Below, piece after piece: positions 25,483 through 34,378 of a DNA stretch of 64,000 nucleotides (positions within the stretch are counted from its first letter, which is position 1; every line of letters begins with the position of its first letter). This DNA is from JAJZGK01 sp035538795 (GTDB taxonomy: Bacteria; Pseudomonadota; Alphaproteobacteria; Rhodospirillales; Magnetospirillaceae), in NCBI GenBank assembly GCA_035538795.1, contig DATLJS010000039.1:1-64000 (forward strand). The letters run 5' to 3'. The position numbers and the translations under genes were made by a program. The notes under the pieces are model-generated. The model was not told where the DNA came from, did not search any database, and saw only the letters and a program-made list of their open reading frames with translations.

Positions 25483-25851
25483 GTGTCCGATTATCGCTTT
25501 TACGCCGCCATCCTGCGCTTCGTCGCCGGCAAGACGGACCGCGCCGATCCGCGCATCGCCGAAATGATGGCCCTGCTGGAACAGGCTGCCCGGGCCATCG
25601 AAACGGCCGGTGCCTTCGACGTCGCCGCCGCCGACCTGGAAAGCACCGCCCGGGCCTTCGCCGGCGTCGCCGGATTCCTGCAAAAGCAGATCCTGCCGGA
25701 AGCCGTGGCGGCCGGGAACAAGCCGGGCGAGGACCAAATCCGCTGGGCCATCGACAACGCCATGGAAAGCGTCAACAGCCTGTTGAGCCGCGCCGCCGTC
25801 ACCGGCGAGAAGAGCGACATGCGTATCACCCTGCCGCCGCCCCCCGCCTGA
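25483..25851 (+). CDS. Hypothetical helical protein
   Basis: 122 residues from a GTG at 25483, with GGGGGA about nine bases upstream; an ATG at 25447 in the same frame is an alternative start. The product (VSDYRFYAAILRFVAGKTDRADP...) is predicted almost wholly helical and soluble, rich in Ala, with a proline-rich tail. I recognise no family. It is divergent from the desaturase. Codon usage resembles the neighbouring genes, which supports it being real. Confidence 0.6.
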   Translation: MSDYRFYAAILRFVAGKTDRADPRIAEMMALLEQAARAIETAGAFDVAAADLESTARAFAGVAGFLQKQILPEAVAAGNKPGEDQIRWAIDNAMESVNSLLSRAAVTGEKSDMRITLPPPPA

Positions 25852-26095
25852 CCTGCGACTGTTTAAACTTTCCGCCCAGTCACCATCCCTTTGCACCTGT
25901 GGACCGCAAACCGGCGCATCTTTTAGTGTGCAGTGCAGCGAAGAAAATTGCGCGGAAAAACCCGTTTAGTTTTCAAGACTTTCCAATTTTTTACAGTTTA
26001 AAGAAAAGTATCGGAAAGCCTTGCATATACGGCCCGTTTTTTGGCACAAGATGCGCCTCGGTGATATCGCGTTTCGTGGTTCAGGAGTACATGGC

Positions 26096-26296
26096 ATGAC
26101 CTATCCTCTTGAGGATGCCGGCTTTACCTTGTGGCATGGCGATGTGGAATCGCAGCTCAAGCGCCTGCACGGCGTCTCGGCCAAGGAACTGGGCTTTGAT
26201 CGCCGCTCGCTGGCCGACCGTTACTATGCCGGCGACAGCGTGTTCGGGTTTATCGATCACATCGCCGGATTGCTGGGTCTGCCCGAGCGGGCCTAA
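26096..26296 (+). CDS. Small conserved-looking protein, unknown function
   Basis: 66 residues (MTYPLEDAGFTLWHGDVESQ...) from the ATG at 26096, with AGGAG about eight bases upstream. It is acidic, has no signal or membrane segment, and ends just before an intrinsic terminator, so it forms a complete small transcription unit. I cannot assign a family. The 240 bases before it are AT-rich and contain no other gene. Confidence 0.6.
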   Translation: MTYPLEDAGFTLWHGDVESQLKRLHGVSAKELGFDRRSLADRYYAGDSVFGFIDHIAGLLGLPERA

Positions 26297-26327
26297 GCCC
26301 CCTTCGCCTCCGCCTTGCGCGCCTTTC

Positions 26328-26356
26328 AAAAAGCGGTCCCGTCCCAGGCCGCTTTT
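26328..26356 (+). terminator. Intrinsic terminator after the 66-residue gene
   Basis: An eight-base-pair stem (AAAAGCGG at 26329-26336 with CCGCTTTT at 26349-26356) whose 3' arm provides a short U-run. It lies 30 bases beyond the small gene. Confidence 0.6.
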
Positions 26357-26450
26357 GTCGTTTACAAGCCCACGGCAACCGCTACGCTTATCCCCCTGAC
26401 GTTCACGCCGACAGGCACGCTTACAGGAAAGCACGACAAAGGGGAGCATG

Positions 26451-27812
26451 ATGAGCGATACGGTGAAGTATCAGTTGGACGAAACCCGCATCCCGAAGGC
26501 CTGGTACAATCTGGCCGCCGATTTGCCGACGCCGTTGCCGCCGCCCCTGCATCCCGGCACCATGCAGCCGATCACTCCGGACGATCTGTCGCCCATCTTC
26601 CCCATGGCGGTGATCGAACAGGAAGTCTCCACCGAACGCTGGATCGACATCCCCGAGCCGGTGCGCGACATCTACAAGCTGTGGCGCCCCGCCCCCCTGA
26701 TCCGCGCCCGCCGCCTGGAAAAGGCCTTGGGCACTCCGGCCAAGATATTCTTCAAATATGAAGGCGTCAGCCCCGCCGGCAGCCACAAGCCCAACACCTC
26801 GGTCGCCCAGGCGTTCTATAACAAGGAAGCCGGGGTCAAGCGCCTGACCACCGAAACCGGGGCCGGCCAGTGGGGATCATCCTTAGCTTTCGCCGGGTCG
26901 CTGTTCGGCCTGGAGGTCGAGGTCTACATGGTCAAGGTTTCCTATGGCCAGAAACCCTATCGCCGCGCCCTTATGGAAACCTATGGCGCCAAGTGCATCG
27001 CCAGCCCCTCGCCCTTCACCGCCTCGGGCCGCGCCATCCTGGAAAAAGACCCCGAATGCGGCGGTTCGCTGGGCATCGCCATCTCGGAAGCCGTCGAACT
27101 GGCCGTTCAGCGGGATGACACCAAATACGCCCTGGGCTCGGTGCTGAACCACGTCCTGCTGCACCAGACCGTCATCGGCGAGGAAGCCATGCTCCAGCTG
27201 GAGATGGCCGACACCCAGCCCGACGTGGTCATCGGCTGTGCCGGCGGCGGCTCGAACTTCGCCGGCATCGCCTTCCCCTATATCCGCGAAAAACTCGCCG
27301 GACGCTCGAACGCCCGCATCGTCGCCGTCGAGCCCGCCTCCTGTCCCACCATGACCAAAGGCAAGTACGCCTACGATTTCGGCGACACCGGCCACCTGAC
27401 CCCGCTGGTCAAGATGCACACTCTGGGCTCCACCTTCATTCCGCCCGGCTTCCACGCCGGTGGCCTGCGCTACCACGGCATGGCCCCCATGGTCAGCCAT
27501 GTCATCGAACTCGGCCTCGCCGAAGCCCGCGCCTACGCCCAGCTCGAATGCTTCGCCGCCGCCGCCCAGTTGGCCCGCACCGAAGGCATCGTCCCTGCCC
27601 CCGAAAGCAGCCACGCCGTCAAAGCCGCCATCGACGAGGCCCTGCGCTGCAAGGCCGAGGGCAAGGCCGAAACCATCCTATTCTGCCTGTCCGGCCACGG
27701 CCATTTCGACATGCAGGCCTATACCGACTACTTCGGCGGCAAGCTGAAGGACGTCCCGTTCGATCAGGCGTCGCTGGACAAAGCGCTGAGCGAATTGCCG
27801 GTCGTGGGGTGA
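26451..27812 (+). CDS. TrpB2-type tryptophan synthase beta-like protein
   Basis: A 453-residue PLP enzyme of the TrpB2 branch, about 50 residues longer than classical TrpB. PLP Lys113 lies in PAGSHKPNTSVAQ, TETGAGQWGSSLAFA follows, and the phosphate-binding loop is GCAGGGSNFAG. The N-terminal extension (residues 1-65) and YHGMAPMVSH are typical of TrpB2. It makes tryptophan from indole and serine, perhaps salvaging indole without TrpA. No trpA is next to it. Two ATG codons occur in tandem; the second has the better spacing from GGGGAG. Confidence 0.9.
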   Translation: MSDTVKYQLDETRIPKAWYNLAADLPTPLPPPLHPGTMQPITPDDLSPIFPMAVIEQEVSTERWIDIPEPVRDIYKLWRPAPLIRARRLEKALGTPAKIFFKYEGVSPAGSHKPNTSVAQAFYNKEAGVKRLTTETGAGQWGSSLAFAGSLFGLEVEVYMVKVSYGQKPYRRALMETYGAKCIASPSPFTASGRAILEKDPECGGSLGIAISEAVELAVQRDDTKYALGSVLNHVLLHQTVIGEEAMLQLEMADTQPDVVIGCAGGGSNFAGIAFPYIREKLAGRSNARIVAVEPASCPTMTKGKYAYDFGDTGHLTPLVKMHTLGSTFIPPGFHAGGLRYHGMAPMVSHVIELGLAEARAYAQLECFAAAAQLARTEGIVPAPESSHAVKAAIDEALRCKAEGKAETILFCLSGHGHFDMQAYTDYFGGKLKDVPFDQASLDKALSELPVVG

Positions 27813-27837
27813 AGGCTCTGGTGATGATCTAGGGGAA

Positions 27838-27885
27838 TGCGGGGCTCTGCCCCGCGCCCCGCCAGGGGCACGGCCCCTGGACCCT
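27838..27885. repeat. GC-rich double-hairpin intergenic repeat, copy 1
   Basis: Two adjacent small inverted repeats (GGGGCtctGCCCC and CCAGGGGCacGGCCCCTGG). The same architecture occurs at 29846-29892. Such elements are common between genes in alphaproteobacteria. Confidence 0.75.
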
Positions 27886-28147
27886 ACATGCAATTCTTAG
27901 CTATGGCGCAGACAGCATATAGATAAGAAAACACTCCAGGATAAAAGAGTGCGACAGGAACCAAAAGCGTTAACCAAAGCGCTCTCTTAGAAAGTATTTT
28001 TAATGAGATAATAAATACTAATAAATAAGCGCAAAAAATCTCTGCACTAAGCCAAATTAGATTAGTATATCTTCCGAGAGAGAAGCCAGCTAGGGTTACC
28101 GTCAATTCAATAAGAAACAATACCCAGAACTCAATCCCTGATCGCAT
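27884..28147 (-). CDS. Possible small AT-rich membrane protein
   Basis: 87 residues from the ATG at 28147, with AAGGGGAG upstream. The product is strongly hydrophobic, with three or four likely membrane segments (WVLFLIELTVTLAGF, IWLSAEIFCAYLLVFIIS, ALWLTLLVPVALFYPGVFSYLYAVCAI). Base composition is far more AT-rich than the neighbours. It sits between two repeat elements and its stop touches the 27838 repeat. No family recognised. It may be an acquired or orphan gene, or a chance frame. Confidence 0.45.
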   Translation of the reverse strand: MRSGIEFWVLFLIELTVTLAGFSLGRYTNLIWLSAEIFCAYLLVFIISLKILSKRALWLTLLVPVALFYPGVFSYLYAVCAIAKNCM

Positions 28148-28162
28148 TCGGCATCTCCCCTT

Positions 28163-28193
28163 CGTCATGGCCGGGTCGAGCCCGGCCATGACG
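28163..28193. repeat. Long palindrome in intergenic repeat
   Basis: CGTCATGGCCGGG pairs perfectly with CCCGGCCATGACG across a five-base loop. This sequence type is a frequent dispersed palindrome in alphaproteobacterial genomes and often yields spurious peptide MAGLDPAM when translated. It is followed by a module at 28201-28250 shared with 29893-29947. Confidence 0.75.
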
Positions 28194-28200
28194 GTATAAG

Positions 28201-28250
28201 TGATGGGTTTCAAAGCCTCTGGCCTTGGCCGGTTTGGGTGGAGCCCATGA
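28201..28250. repeat. Dispersed repeat module (copy of 29893-29947)
   Basis: TGATGGGTTTCAAAGCCTCT, then GGCCTTGGC and GTTTGGGTGGAGCCCA, closely matches the module inside the pdh operon at 29893-29947. Bases 28251-28422 hold only further low-complexity spacer before the lpdA stop. Confidence 0.65.
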
Positions 28251-28422
28251 AGGCGCACCCAGCTGCGGTCATCGGGACGTGGTTCAAGACGGCCCTTTGG
28301 GCCTCTTAAAGCCATAAGTGGGGGGGCGCAGTCATTAGGCAAAAGAAAACCCCTCCCCCGCAAGCGGGAGAGGGGCAGTTGGGGCTTATCCGATGCAGGA
28401 GATCGGATGCCTTGGAAACGGA

Positions 28423-29823
28423 TTAGAAGTGGATGGCGCGGCCGTAGGCGTCGAGCACGGATTCGTGCATCATTTCCGACAGGGTCGGATGCGGGAAGAC
28501 GGCGTGCATCAGGTCTTCTTCGGTGGTTTCCAGGGTTTTGGCGACCATGTAACCCTGGATCATTTCGGTGACTTCGGCGCCGATCATGTGGGCACCCAGC
28601 AATTCTCCGGTCTTGGCGTCGAAAACGGTCTTGATCAGGCCTTCGGTTTCGCCCAGGGCGATGGCTTTGCCGTTGCCGATGAAGGGGAAGCGGCCGACCT
28701 TGACGGCATAGCCTTTTTCCTTGGCCTTGGCTTCGGTCAGGCCGACGCTGGCGACCTGCGGGTGGCAATAGGTGCAGCCCGGGATGTTGCGGACGTTCAG
28801 CGGATGCCCCCCCTTCACGCCGGCGATCTTCTCGACGCAGATGACGCCTTCGTGGCTGGCCTTGTGGGCAAGCCACGGGGCGCCGGCGATGTCGCCGATG
28901 GCGTAAACGCCGGGCTCGCCGGTTTCCAGCCATTCATTGACGACGACATGGGTGCGGTCGATCTGTACCTTGGTACCTTCCAGGCCCAGATTTTCGACAT
29001 TGCCGACGATGCCGACGGCCATGATGACGCGATCGACGGTGATGGCCTGGGCCTTGCCGCCGACTTCGATATTGACGGTGACGTCGCTGGCGGTCTTGGT
29101 GAAGCCCTTGACCGACGCCCCGGCGATGATCTTCATGCCCTGCTTTTCAAAGGCTTTGTGGGCGAATGCCGAGATTTCGGCATCTTCGACCGGCAGCACG
29201 CGGTCGAGAGCCTCGACCACCGTCACCTCGGACCCCAGGGCGTTGAAGAAGCTGGCGAACTCGATGCCGATAGCCCCCGAGCCGACCACCAGCAAGCGCT
29301 TGGGTGTGACGTCGGGCACCAGGGCTTCCCTGTAGGTCCAGACCAGCTTGCCGTCGGGCTCCATGCCCGGCAGCACGCGGGCGCGGGCGCCGGTGGCCAG
29401 GATGATGTGCTTGGCCGCCAGTTCGGCGACAGGCTTGCCGTCCTTGCTGACGGACACCTTGCCCTTGCCGGCCAGCTTGCCCAGACCGTCGAAGACGGCG
29501 ATCTTGTTCTTCTTCAGCAGGCCTTTGACGCCGGCCTGAAGCTGGGCGGAAACGCCGCGCGAACGGGCGACGATCTTGGCCAGATCGAAGGAGATATTAT
29601 CGGCCGCCAGACCGTAGGAGGCGGCATGCTTGAAGTTGCGGTAGACATCCGCCGAGCGCAGCAGCGCCTTGGTGGGGATGCAGCCCCAATTGAGGCAGAT
29701 GCCGCCCAGATGCTCACGCTCGACCACCGCGGCCTTCAGGCCCAACTGGGCGGCGCGGATGGCCGCCACATAACCGCCGGGGCCGCCGCCGATGATGACG
29801 ATGTCGAAATTGGTATCGGACAT
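28423..29823 (-). CDS. lpdA: Dihydrolipoyl dehydrogenase (E3)
   Basis: A 466-residue flavoprotein disulfide reductase that re-oxidises the lipoyl groups of pyruvate dehydrogenase E2 and reduces NAD. FAD motif IIGGGPGGYVAAIRAAQLG is near the N terminus and the redox pair lies in GGICLNWGCIPTK (about 41-46). The NAD site is VVGSGAIGIEFA and the C-terminal catalytic His-Glu pair is in FPHPTLSEMMHE. The start at 29823 (MSDTNFDI) fits homologues. It is the last gene of the pdh cluster, separated from pdhC by a 138-base spacer made of hairpin repeats. Confidence 0.94.
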   Translation of the reverse strand: MSDTNFDIVIIGGGPGGYVAAIRAAQLGLKAAVVEREHLGGICLNWGCIPTKALLRSADVYRNFKHAASYGLAADNISFDLAKIVARSRGVSAQLQAGVKGLLKKNKIAVFDGLGKLAGKGKVSVSKDGKPVAELAAKHIILATGARARVLPGMEPDGKLVWTYREALVPDVTPKRLLVVGSGAIGIEFASFFNALGSEVTVVEALDRVLPVEDAEISAFAHKAFEKQGMKIIAGASVKGFTKTASDVTVNIEVGGKAQAITVDRVIMAVGIVGNVENLGLEGTKVQIDRTHVVVNEWLETGEPGVYAIGDIAGAPWLAHKASHEGVICVEKIAGVKGGHPLNVRNIPGCTYCHPQVASVGLTEAKAKEKGYAVKVGRFPFIGNGKAIALGETEGLIKTVFDAKTGELLGAHMIGAEVTEMIQGYMVAKTLETTEEDLMHAVFPHPTLSEMMHESVLDAYGRAIHF

Positions 29824-29845
29824 GAACGTCGTCTCCTTGTATTCG

Positions 29846-29947
29846 CAGGGCTCCGCCCCGCACCCCGCCAGGGACTTAGTCCCTGGACCCCAGCTGATGG
29901 GTTCCAAGGCCTCTGGCCTTGGCGGGTGTGGGCAAAGCCCACGTGAG
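29846..29947. repeat. Intergenic repeat block inside the pdh operon
   Basis: The left half (29846-29892) is a second copy of the GC-rich double hairpin seen at 27838. The right half (29893-29947) matches 28201-28250. Together they fill nearly the whole pdhC-lpdA spacer. Confidence 0.75.
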
Positions 29948-29961
29948 TGCGAAAAGGTCTC

Positions 29962-31209
29962 TTACAACAGCATCGTCAGCGGTTCCTCGACCAGCTTCTT
30001 GAAAGCGGCCAGGAACTCGGCGCCGACGGCCCCGTCCACCACGCGGTGATCGACCGACAGGGTGCAGCTCATCACCGTAGCGATGCCAAGCGCGCCGTCC
30101 TTAACGACCGGGCGCTGTTCGCCCGCGCCCACGGCCAGGATGCAGCCCTGGGGCGGATTGATGATGGCGGCGAACTCCTTGACGCCGAACATGCCGAGAT
30201 TCGAGATGGTGAAGGTGCCGCCCTGGAATTCCTCGGGCTTGAGCTTGCCGTCCTTGGCCTTGGCGGCCAGGGACTTCATCTCACCGGAAATGGCGGCCAG
30301 ACCCTTTTGGTCGGCGTGTTTGACGATGGGGGTGATCAAACCGGCCGGCGTGGCCACGGCCACCGAGACATCGACATCCGTGTACAGGCGGATGGCGGTA
30401 TCGGTGAACGAGGCGTTGGCCGCCGGAACCTTCTTCAGGGCCAGGGCTACGGCGCGGATGATGAAATCGTTGACCGACAGCTTGTAATCGTCGGAACGGC
30501 CGTTCAGATCGGCGCGCAACGCCAGCAGCTTGTCGAGCTGGCAATCGACGGTCAGATAGAAATGCGGAACGGTCTGCTTGGCCTCGGTCAGGCGCTGGGC
30601 GATGACCTTGCGCATGCTGGTCAGCGGCACTTCGGTATAGGCCGGGCCGAAAGCCGGGGCCGGAGCGGCGGCGGCGGCCGGAACGGCGGCGGGAACGGCG
30701 GCGGATTTGGCCGGACCGGAGGCCAAAGCCTCCTCCACGTCGTGCTTGACGATGCGGCCATGGGGGCCAGAACCGGCCACGGCCTTCAGGTCCAGACCCG
30801 CATCCTTGGCGATGCGCCGGGCCAGAGGGGTGGCGAAAACGCGGTCGCCCTGGACGGTAATAGGGACGGCGGCCACGGGAGTGGAAACTGCCGGAGCCGG
30901 AGCCGCGGCCGGAGCAGCGGCCGGTTTGGCGGCGGGAGCGGCGGCGGAAATCGCCGAGGCGTCCTCGCCCTCTTCCAGGATCACGCCGATCAGGGTGTTG
31001 ACGGCCACGCCCGAAGTCCCGGCGGGCACCAGGATTTTAGCCAGGGTACCTTCGTCGATGGCCTCGAACTCCATGGTCGCCTTGTCAGTTTCGATCTCGG
31101 CGATGACGTCGCCGGACTTGACGGCGTCGCCTTCGTTCTTCAGCCAACGCGCCAGGGTGCCCTCGGTCATGGTCGGCGACAGGGCGGGCATCAGGATGTT
31201 GATAGGCAT
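29962..31209 (-). CDS. pdhC: Dihydrolipoamide acetyltransferase (E2 of pyruvate dehydrogenase)
   Basis: 415 residues. There is one N-terminal lipoyl domain (1-80) with the lipoylated Lys in EIETDKATME, an Ala/Pro-rich linker, and the peripheral-subunit-binding domain (about 125-165, ATPLARRIAKDAGLDL). A second Ala/Pro linker precedes the catalytic domain with His in SVDHRVVDGA. It transfers acetyl groups to CoA and forms the core of the complex. It lies 13 bases after pdhB. Confidence 0.95.
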   Translation of the reverse strand: MPINILMPALSPTMTEGTLARWLKNEGDAVKSGDVIAEIETDKATMEFEAIDEGTLAKILVPAGTSGVAVNTLIGVILEEGEDASAISAAAPAAKPAAAPAAAPAPAVSTPVAAVPITVQGDRVFATPLARRIAKDAGLDLKAVAGSGPHGRIVKHDVEEALASGPAKSAAVPAAVPAAAAAPAPAFGPAYTEVPLTSMRKVIAQRLTEAKQTVPHFYLTVDCQLDKLLALRADLNGRSDDYKLSVNDFIIRAVALALKKVPAANASFTDTAIRLYTDVDVSVAVATPAGLITPIVKHADQKGLAAISGEMKSLAAKAKDGKLKPEEFQGGTFTISNLGMFGVKEFAAIINPPQGCILAVGAGEQRPVVKDGALGIATVMSCTLSVDHRVVDGAVGAEFLAAFKKLVEEPLTMLL

Positions 31210-31222
31210 ACCTCAGCCCTCC

Positions 31223-32590
31223 TTAGCGATAGCAAACGGCTTTGACGGCGGCCACCACGTCGTCGATCTGGGGCAGCGACAGTCGCTCCAGATTGGCGGC
31301 ATAGGGCATGGGCACGTCCTTGCCGCAAACACGGGTGACGGGAGCGTCCAGCCAGTCGAACGCATGCTCGTTGATCACCGAGGCGATTTCCGAACCGATG
31401 CCGGCATACGGCCAACCTTCCTCCAGAGTCACCAGGCGGTTGGTCTTCTTGACCGATTCGACGATGGTGTGAACGTCGAGAGGACGGATACTGCGCAGGT
31501 TGATGACCTCCAGCTCGATCCCGTCCTTGGCCAGCACTTCCGCCGCCTCCAGGGCCAGACCGACCATGCGCGAGAAAGCCGTGATGGTGACGGAGGAACC
31601 TGTCCGCTCGATCTTGGCCTTGCCGATGGGGATGATGAAATCCGGGTCATCGGGCACATCGAAGCTCTGACCGTAGAGCAGTTCATTTTCCAGCACCACC
31701 ACCGGATTGGGATCGCGGATGGCGGCTTTCAGCAGCCCCTTGGCGTCGGCGGCGGAGTAAGGCGCCACCACCTTCAGACCGGGGCAATGGGCGTACCAGG
31801 AAGCATAGCACTGGCTATGCTGGGCGCCGACACGCGACGCCACGCCGTTGGGGCCGCGGAAAACGATGCTGCTGGAAAGCTGGCCGCCGCCCATATACAG
31901 GGTCTTGGCCGCCGAATTGATGATGTGGTCGATGGCCTGCATCGAGAAATTGAAGGTCATGAATTCGACGATCGGCTTCAGCCCGCCATAGGCGGCACCG
32001 ACGCCCAAGCCGGCGAAGCCCATCTCGGTAATGGGGGTGTCGATGACGCGGTCGGCGCCGAATTCATCCAGCAGCCCTTGGCTGACCTTATAGGCGCCCT
32101 GGTATTGGCCGACTTCCTCACCCATCAGGAACACCGCCGGATCATGGCGCATTTCTTCGGCCATGGCGTCGCGCAGGGCTTCTCGCACGGTCTGGCGGAT
32201 GGTCTTGGAATAGACCTTTTCCTCGGGAACGACCACCGGCTCGGGCGCGCACAGGCTTTGCGGCGTCGGGGCACTATGATCGTGGTTGACCGGCACGGAC
32301 TTGGCGATGGGATGGTCCATGGCCGCCTGCAGGGCGTCACGGCTTTCGCCGTCTTCCAGCAGCAGGGCGATGGGGGTGTTGACGGCCACGCCCTCGGTGC
32401 CGCCGGTAATCAGGATTTTCCCGATCGTGCCTTCCTCGACGGCTTCCAGTTCCATGGTGGCCTTGTCGGTCTCGATCTCGGCCAGCACGTCGCCGGACTT
32501 GACGGTATCGCCCTCGGCCTTCAGCCAACGGGCCAGCTTGCCCTCGGTCATGGTCGGCGACAGGGCGGGCATCAGAATTTGAATCGGCAT
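31223..32590 (-). CDS. pdhB: Pyruvate dehydrogenase E1 beta subunit with lipoyl domain
   Basis: 455 residues. The first 80 residues are a lipoyl domain (Lys in EIETDKATME), nearly a twin of that in pdhC. A linker leads to the transketolase-like beta subunit (about 130-455), with FLMGEEVGQYQGAYKVSQGL and DTPITEMGFAGLGVGAA. An E1 beta with its own lipoyl domain is a known alphaproteobacterial trait (Sinorhizobium, Zymomonas). It pairs with PdhA, encoded 16 bases upstream. Confidence 0.95.
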   Translation of the reverse strand: MPIQILMPALSPTMTEGKLARWLKAEGDTVKSGDVLAEIETDKATMELEAVEEGTIGKILITGGTEGVAVNTPIALLLEDGESRDALQAAMDHPIAKSVPVNHDHSAPTPQSLCAPEPVVVPEEKVYSKTIRQTVREALRDAMAEEMRHDPAVFLMGEEVGQYQGAYKVSQGLLDEFGADRVIDTPITEMGFAGLGVGAAYGGLKPIVEFMTFNFSMQAIDHIINSAAKTLYMGGGQLSSSIVFRGPNGVASRVGAQHSQCYASWYAHCPGLKVVAPYSAADAKGLLKAAIRDPNPVVVLENELLYGQSFDVPDDPDFIIPIGKAKIERTGSSVTITAFSRMVGLALEAAEVLAKDGIELEVINLRSIRPLDVHTIVESVKKTNRLVTLEEGWPYAGIGSEIASVINEHAFDWLDAPVTRVCGKDVPMPYAANLERLSLPQIDDVVAAVKAVCYR

Positions 32591-32606
32591 TGTCTTGTTC
32601 TCCCGC

Positions 32607-33614
32607 TCAGGCGTCGATCAGCACGTCGGTCCACAGCTCGGACGGATCCGGCTCGGGACTGGTGGTGGCGAAGTCGGCGGATTCGGTGACGATGGCCTTG
32701 ACCTCGCGGTCGATCTCCTTCAGCGCGTCCTCGGTCAGCTTACCCTCATCCACCAGCTTCTTGCGCAACTGGTCGATGGGGTCGTGCTGCTCGCGCATCT
32801 TGGCGACCTCCTCCTTGGTGCGGTACTTGGCGGGATCGGACATGGAATGGCCGCGATAGCGATAGGTCTTCATCTCCAGGATGGTCGGCCCCTTGCCGGC
32901 GCGGGCGCGGGCCACGGCCTCCTCGCCGGCGGCCTTGACCGCCAGAACGTCCATGCCATCGACGGCGAAGCCGGGAATGTTGTAGGCCACGCCGCGGCGG
33001 CACAGCTCGGTGCCGGCGGACGAACGCTCGATGGAGGTGCCCATGGCGTATTTATTGTTCTCGATCACATAGATCACGGGCAGATCCCAAAGCCCGGCCA
33101 TGTTGAAGCTTTCGTAAACCTGACCCTGGTTAACGGCGCCGTCGCCCAGATAGCACAGGCAGACGCCGCCGTCCTTGTTGTATTTGTGGGCGAAAGCCAA
33201 ACCGGTGCCCAGCGGCACCTGGGCGCCGACGATGCCGTGGCCGCCGTAGAATTTCTTCTCGCGGCTGAACATGTGCATCGAACCGCCCTTGCCCTTGGAA
33301 TAACCACCGGCGCGCCCCGTCAATTCGGCCATGACGCCCTTGGCGTCCATGCCGCAGGCCAGCATGTGGCCGTGGTCGCGGTAGCTGGTGATCACCGAAT
33401 CGCGCTGGTTGCTGATGGCCGACTGCATGCCCACCACCACGGCCTCCTGGCCGATGTAGAGGTGGCAGAAACCGTTGATCAGACCCATGCCGTAAAGCTG
33501 GCCGGCCTTCTCCTCGAAGCGGCGGATCAGCAGCATGTCACGGTAATAGCCGATCAGCTCGGCATCGCTTACGGCCGGTTCTTCGGCCTTGGTCCGGCGC
33601 CTGGTGGTGGCCAT
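32607..33614 (-). CDS. pdhA: Pyruvate dehydrogenase E1 alpha subunit
   Basis: A 335-residue thiamine-diphosphate enzyme subunit. The ThDP/Mg motif is GDGAVNQGQVYESFNMAGLW with ENNKYAMGTS (about 160-195). The conserved phosphorylation-loop-like YRYRGHSMSDPAKYR is near 270. It decarboxylates pyruvate together with PdhB and feeds the lipoyl arms. First gene of pdhA-pdhB-pdhC-lpdA. The ribosome site GGGAGGA lies about seven bases before the ATG. Confidence 0.95.
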   Translation of the reverse strand: MATTRRRTKAEEPAVSDAELIGYYRDMLLIRRFEEKAGQLYGMGLINGFCHLYIGQEAVVVGMQSAISNQRDSVITSYRDHGHMLACGMDAKGVMAELTGRAGGYSKGKGGSMHMFSREKKFYGGHGIVGAQVPLGTGLAFAHKYNKDGGVCLCYLGDGAVNQGQVYESFNMAGLWDLPVIYVIENNKYAMGTSIERSSAGTELCRRGVAYNIPGFAVDGMDVLAVKAAGEEAVARARAGKGPTILEMKTYRYRGHSMSDPAKYRTKEEVAKMREQHDPIDQLRKKLVDEGKLTEDALKEIDREVKAIVTESADFATTSPEPDPSELWTDVLIDA

Positions 33615-33698
33615 TCTTCATCCTCCCAGAGTGTCTTGCTGTTGCGCTGATATCGAATTTTAAGGCTTCGCGCAAGCGTTGTCGGCAGCGGTAAAGCG

Positions 33699-33716
33699 TT
33701 GTATTGCAATGCACAA
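33699..33716. promoter_or_regulatory. Candidate regulatory dyad upstream of pdhA
   Basis: TTGTATTGCAATGCACAA lies about 85 bases before the pdhA start and contains the eight-base palindrome ATTGCAAT. Position suits an operator of the pdh promoter. The cognate regulator is not identifiable from this window. Confidence 0.3.
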
Positions 33717-33869
33717 ATGACAATTAACTGAATAATGGTTAATTGTGGATATGCTGCGAAATGGCGGATGGGCACCCCCGTATGCGGCTGAATCCGTTTG
33801 CCTTCATGGACATAGGAGGCGACAACGGAATTTCCAAGGGCGGGCGGACCGAAGCGATCGCCCCGAAAG

Positions 33870-34354
33870 CCGTCGCGGGATTTTTTTCACGAACGCGCCC
33901 CTCGCCAGCCACCGGGAAATTCTGCCCGGTCTGGATTTTCTGGCTTGGATTTCATCGACGTCCGAGAAATCACTTTGCCAGGCCGCCTTACGGCGCGGCA
34001 TGTCAGCGACCACTGTTCGCAGGCACACCGTCCTGGGCGAACACCCTGATGAGCTTGCGCCACGCCGCCGCACGACGCCTGGAATTGATCGAGGCGGAGA
34101 TGGGCGCCTTCCCCGTTTTGGCCTGTGGCGGCCGCGAGATCGTGCTGGGCCAGGATGACCGGCATCAGGACTTCCGCATCCATATCAGGGTGTTGGACAG
34201 CCGACGGGGAAACCCGCACCGACGGACCCTGGCGCGTCTCAATTCGCTGCTGGGACGGATTTACCTGACGGCGGTGCTGCCGTTCCACCACGCCATCGTG
34301 CGCAGCATACCGAAGCGTTCCTGCGACGGACCGTCTCGAATAGTAAATAACTGA
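33870..34354 (+). pseudogene. Decayed DUF2867-like gene
   Basis: Pieces of one family seem to lie in three different frames. Frame 1 gives ASHREILPGLDF, then another frame GLDFIDVREITLPG, then a third frame FAGTPSWANTLMSLRHAAARR, GGREIVLGQDDRHQDFRIHI and LNSLLGRIYLTAVLPFHHAIVR. The last two stretches resemble the DUF2867 core as I remember it. A near-repeat (GGTCTGGATTTT / GGCTTGGATTTC) at the first junction suggests a short duplication caused the shift. No intact reading frame spans the region. The family assignment is from memory. Confidence 0.45.
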
Positions 34355-34378
34355 TTAAGAGAAGTATTGCCGAAAGAC

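Noticed and set aside
28148..28422. Peptide MAGLDPAM... and longer minus-strand frame across the spacer
   Set aside because: This peptide comes from a dispersed palindrome and is a known type of spurious translation.
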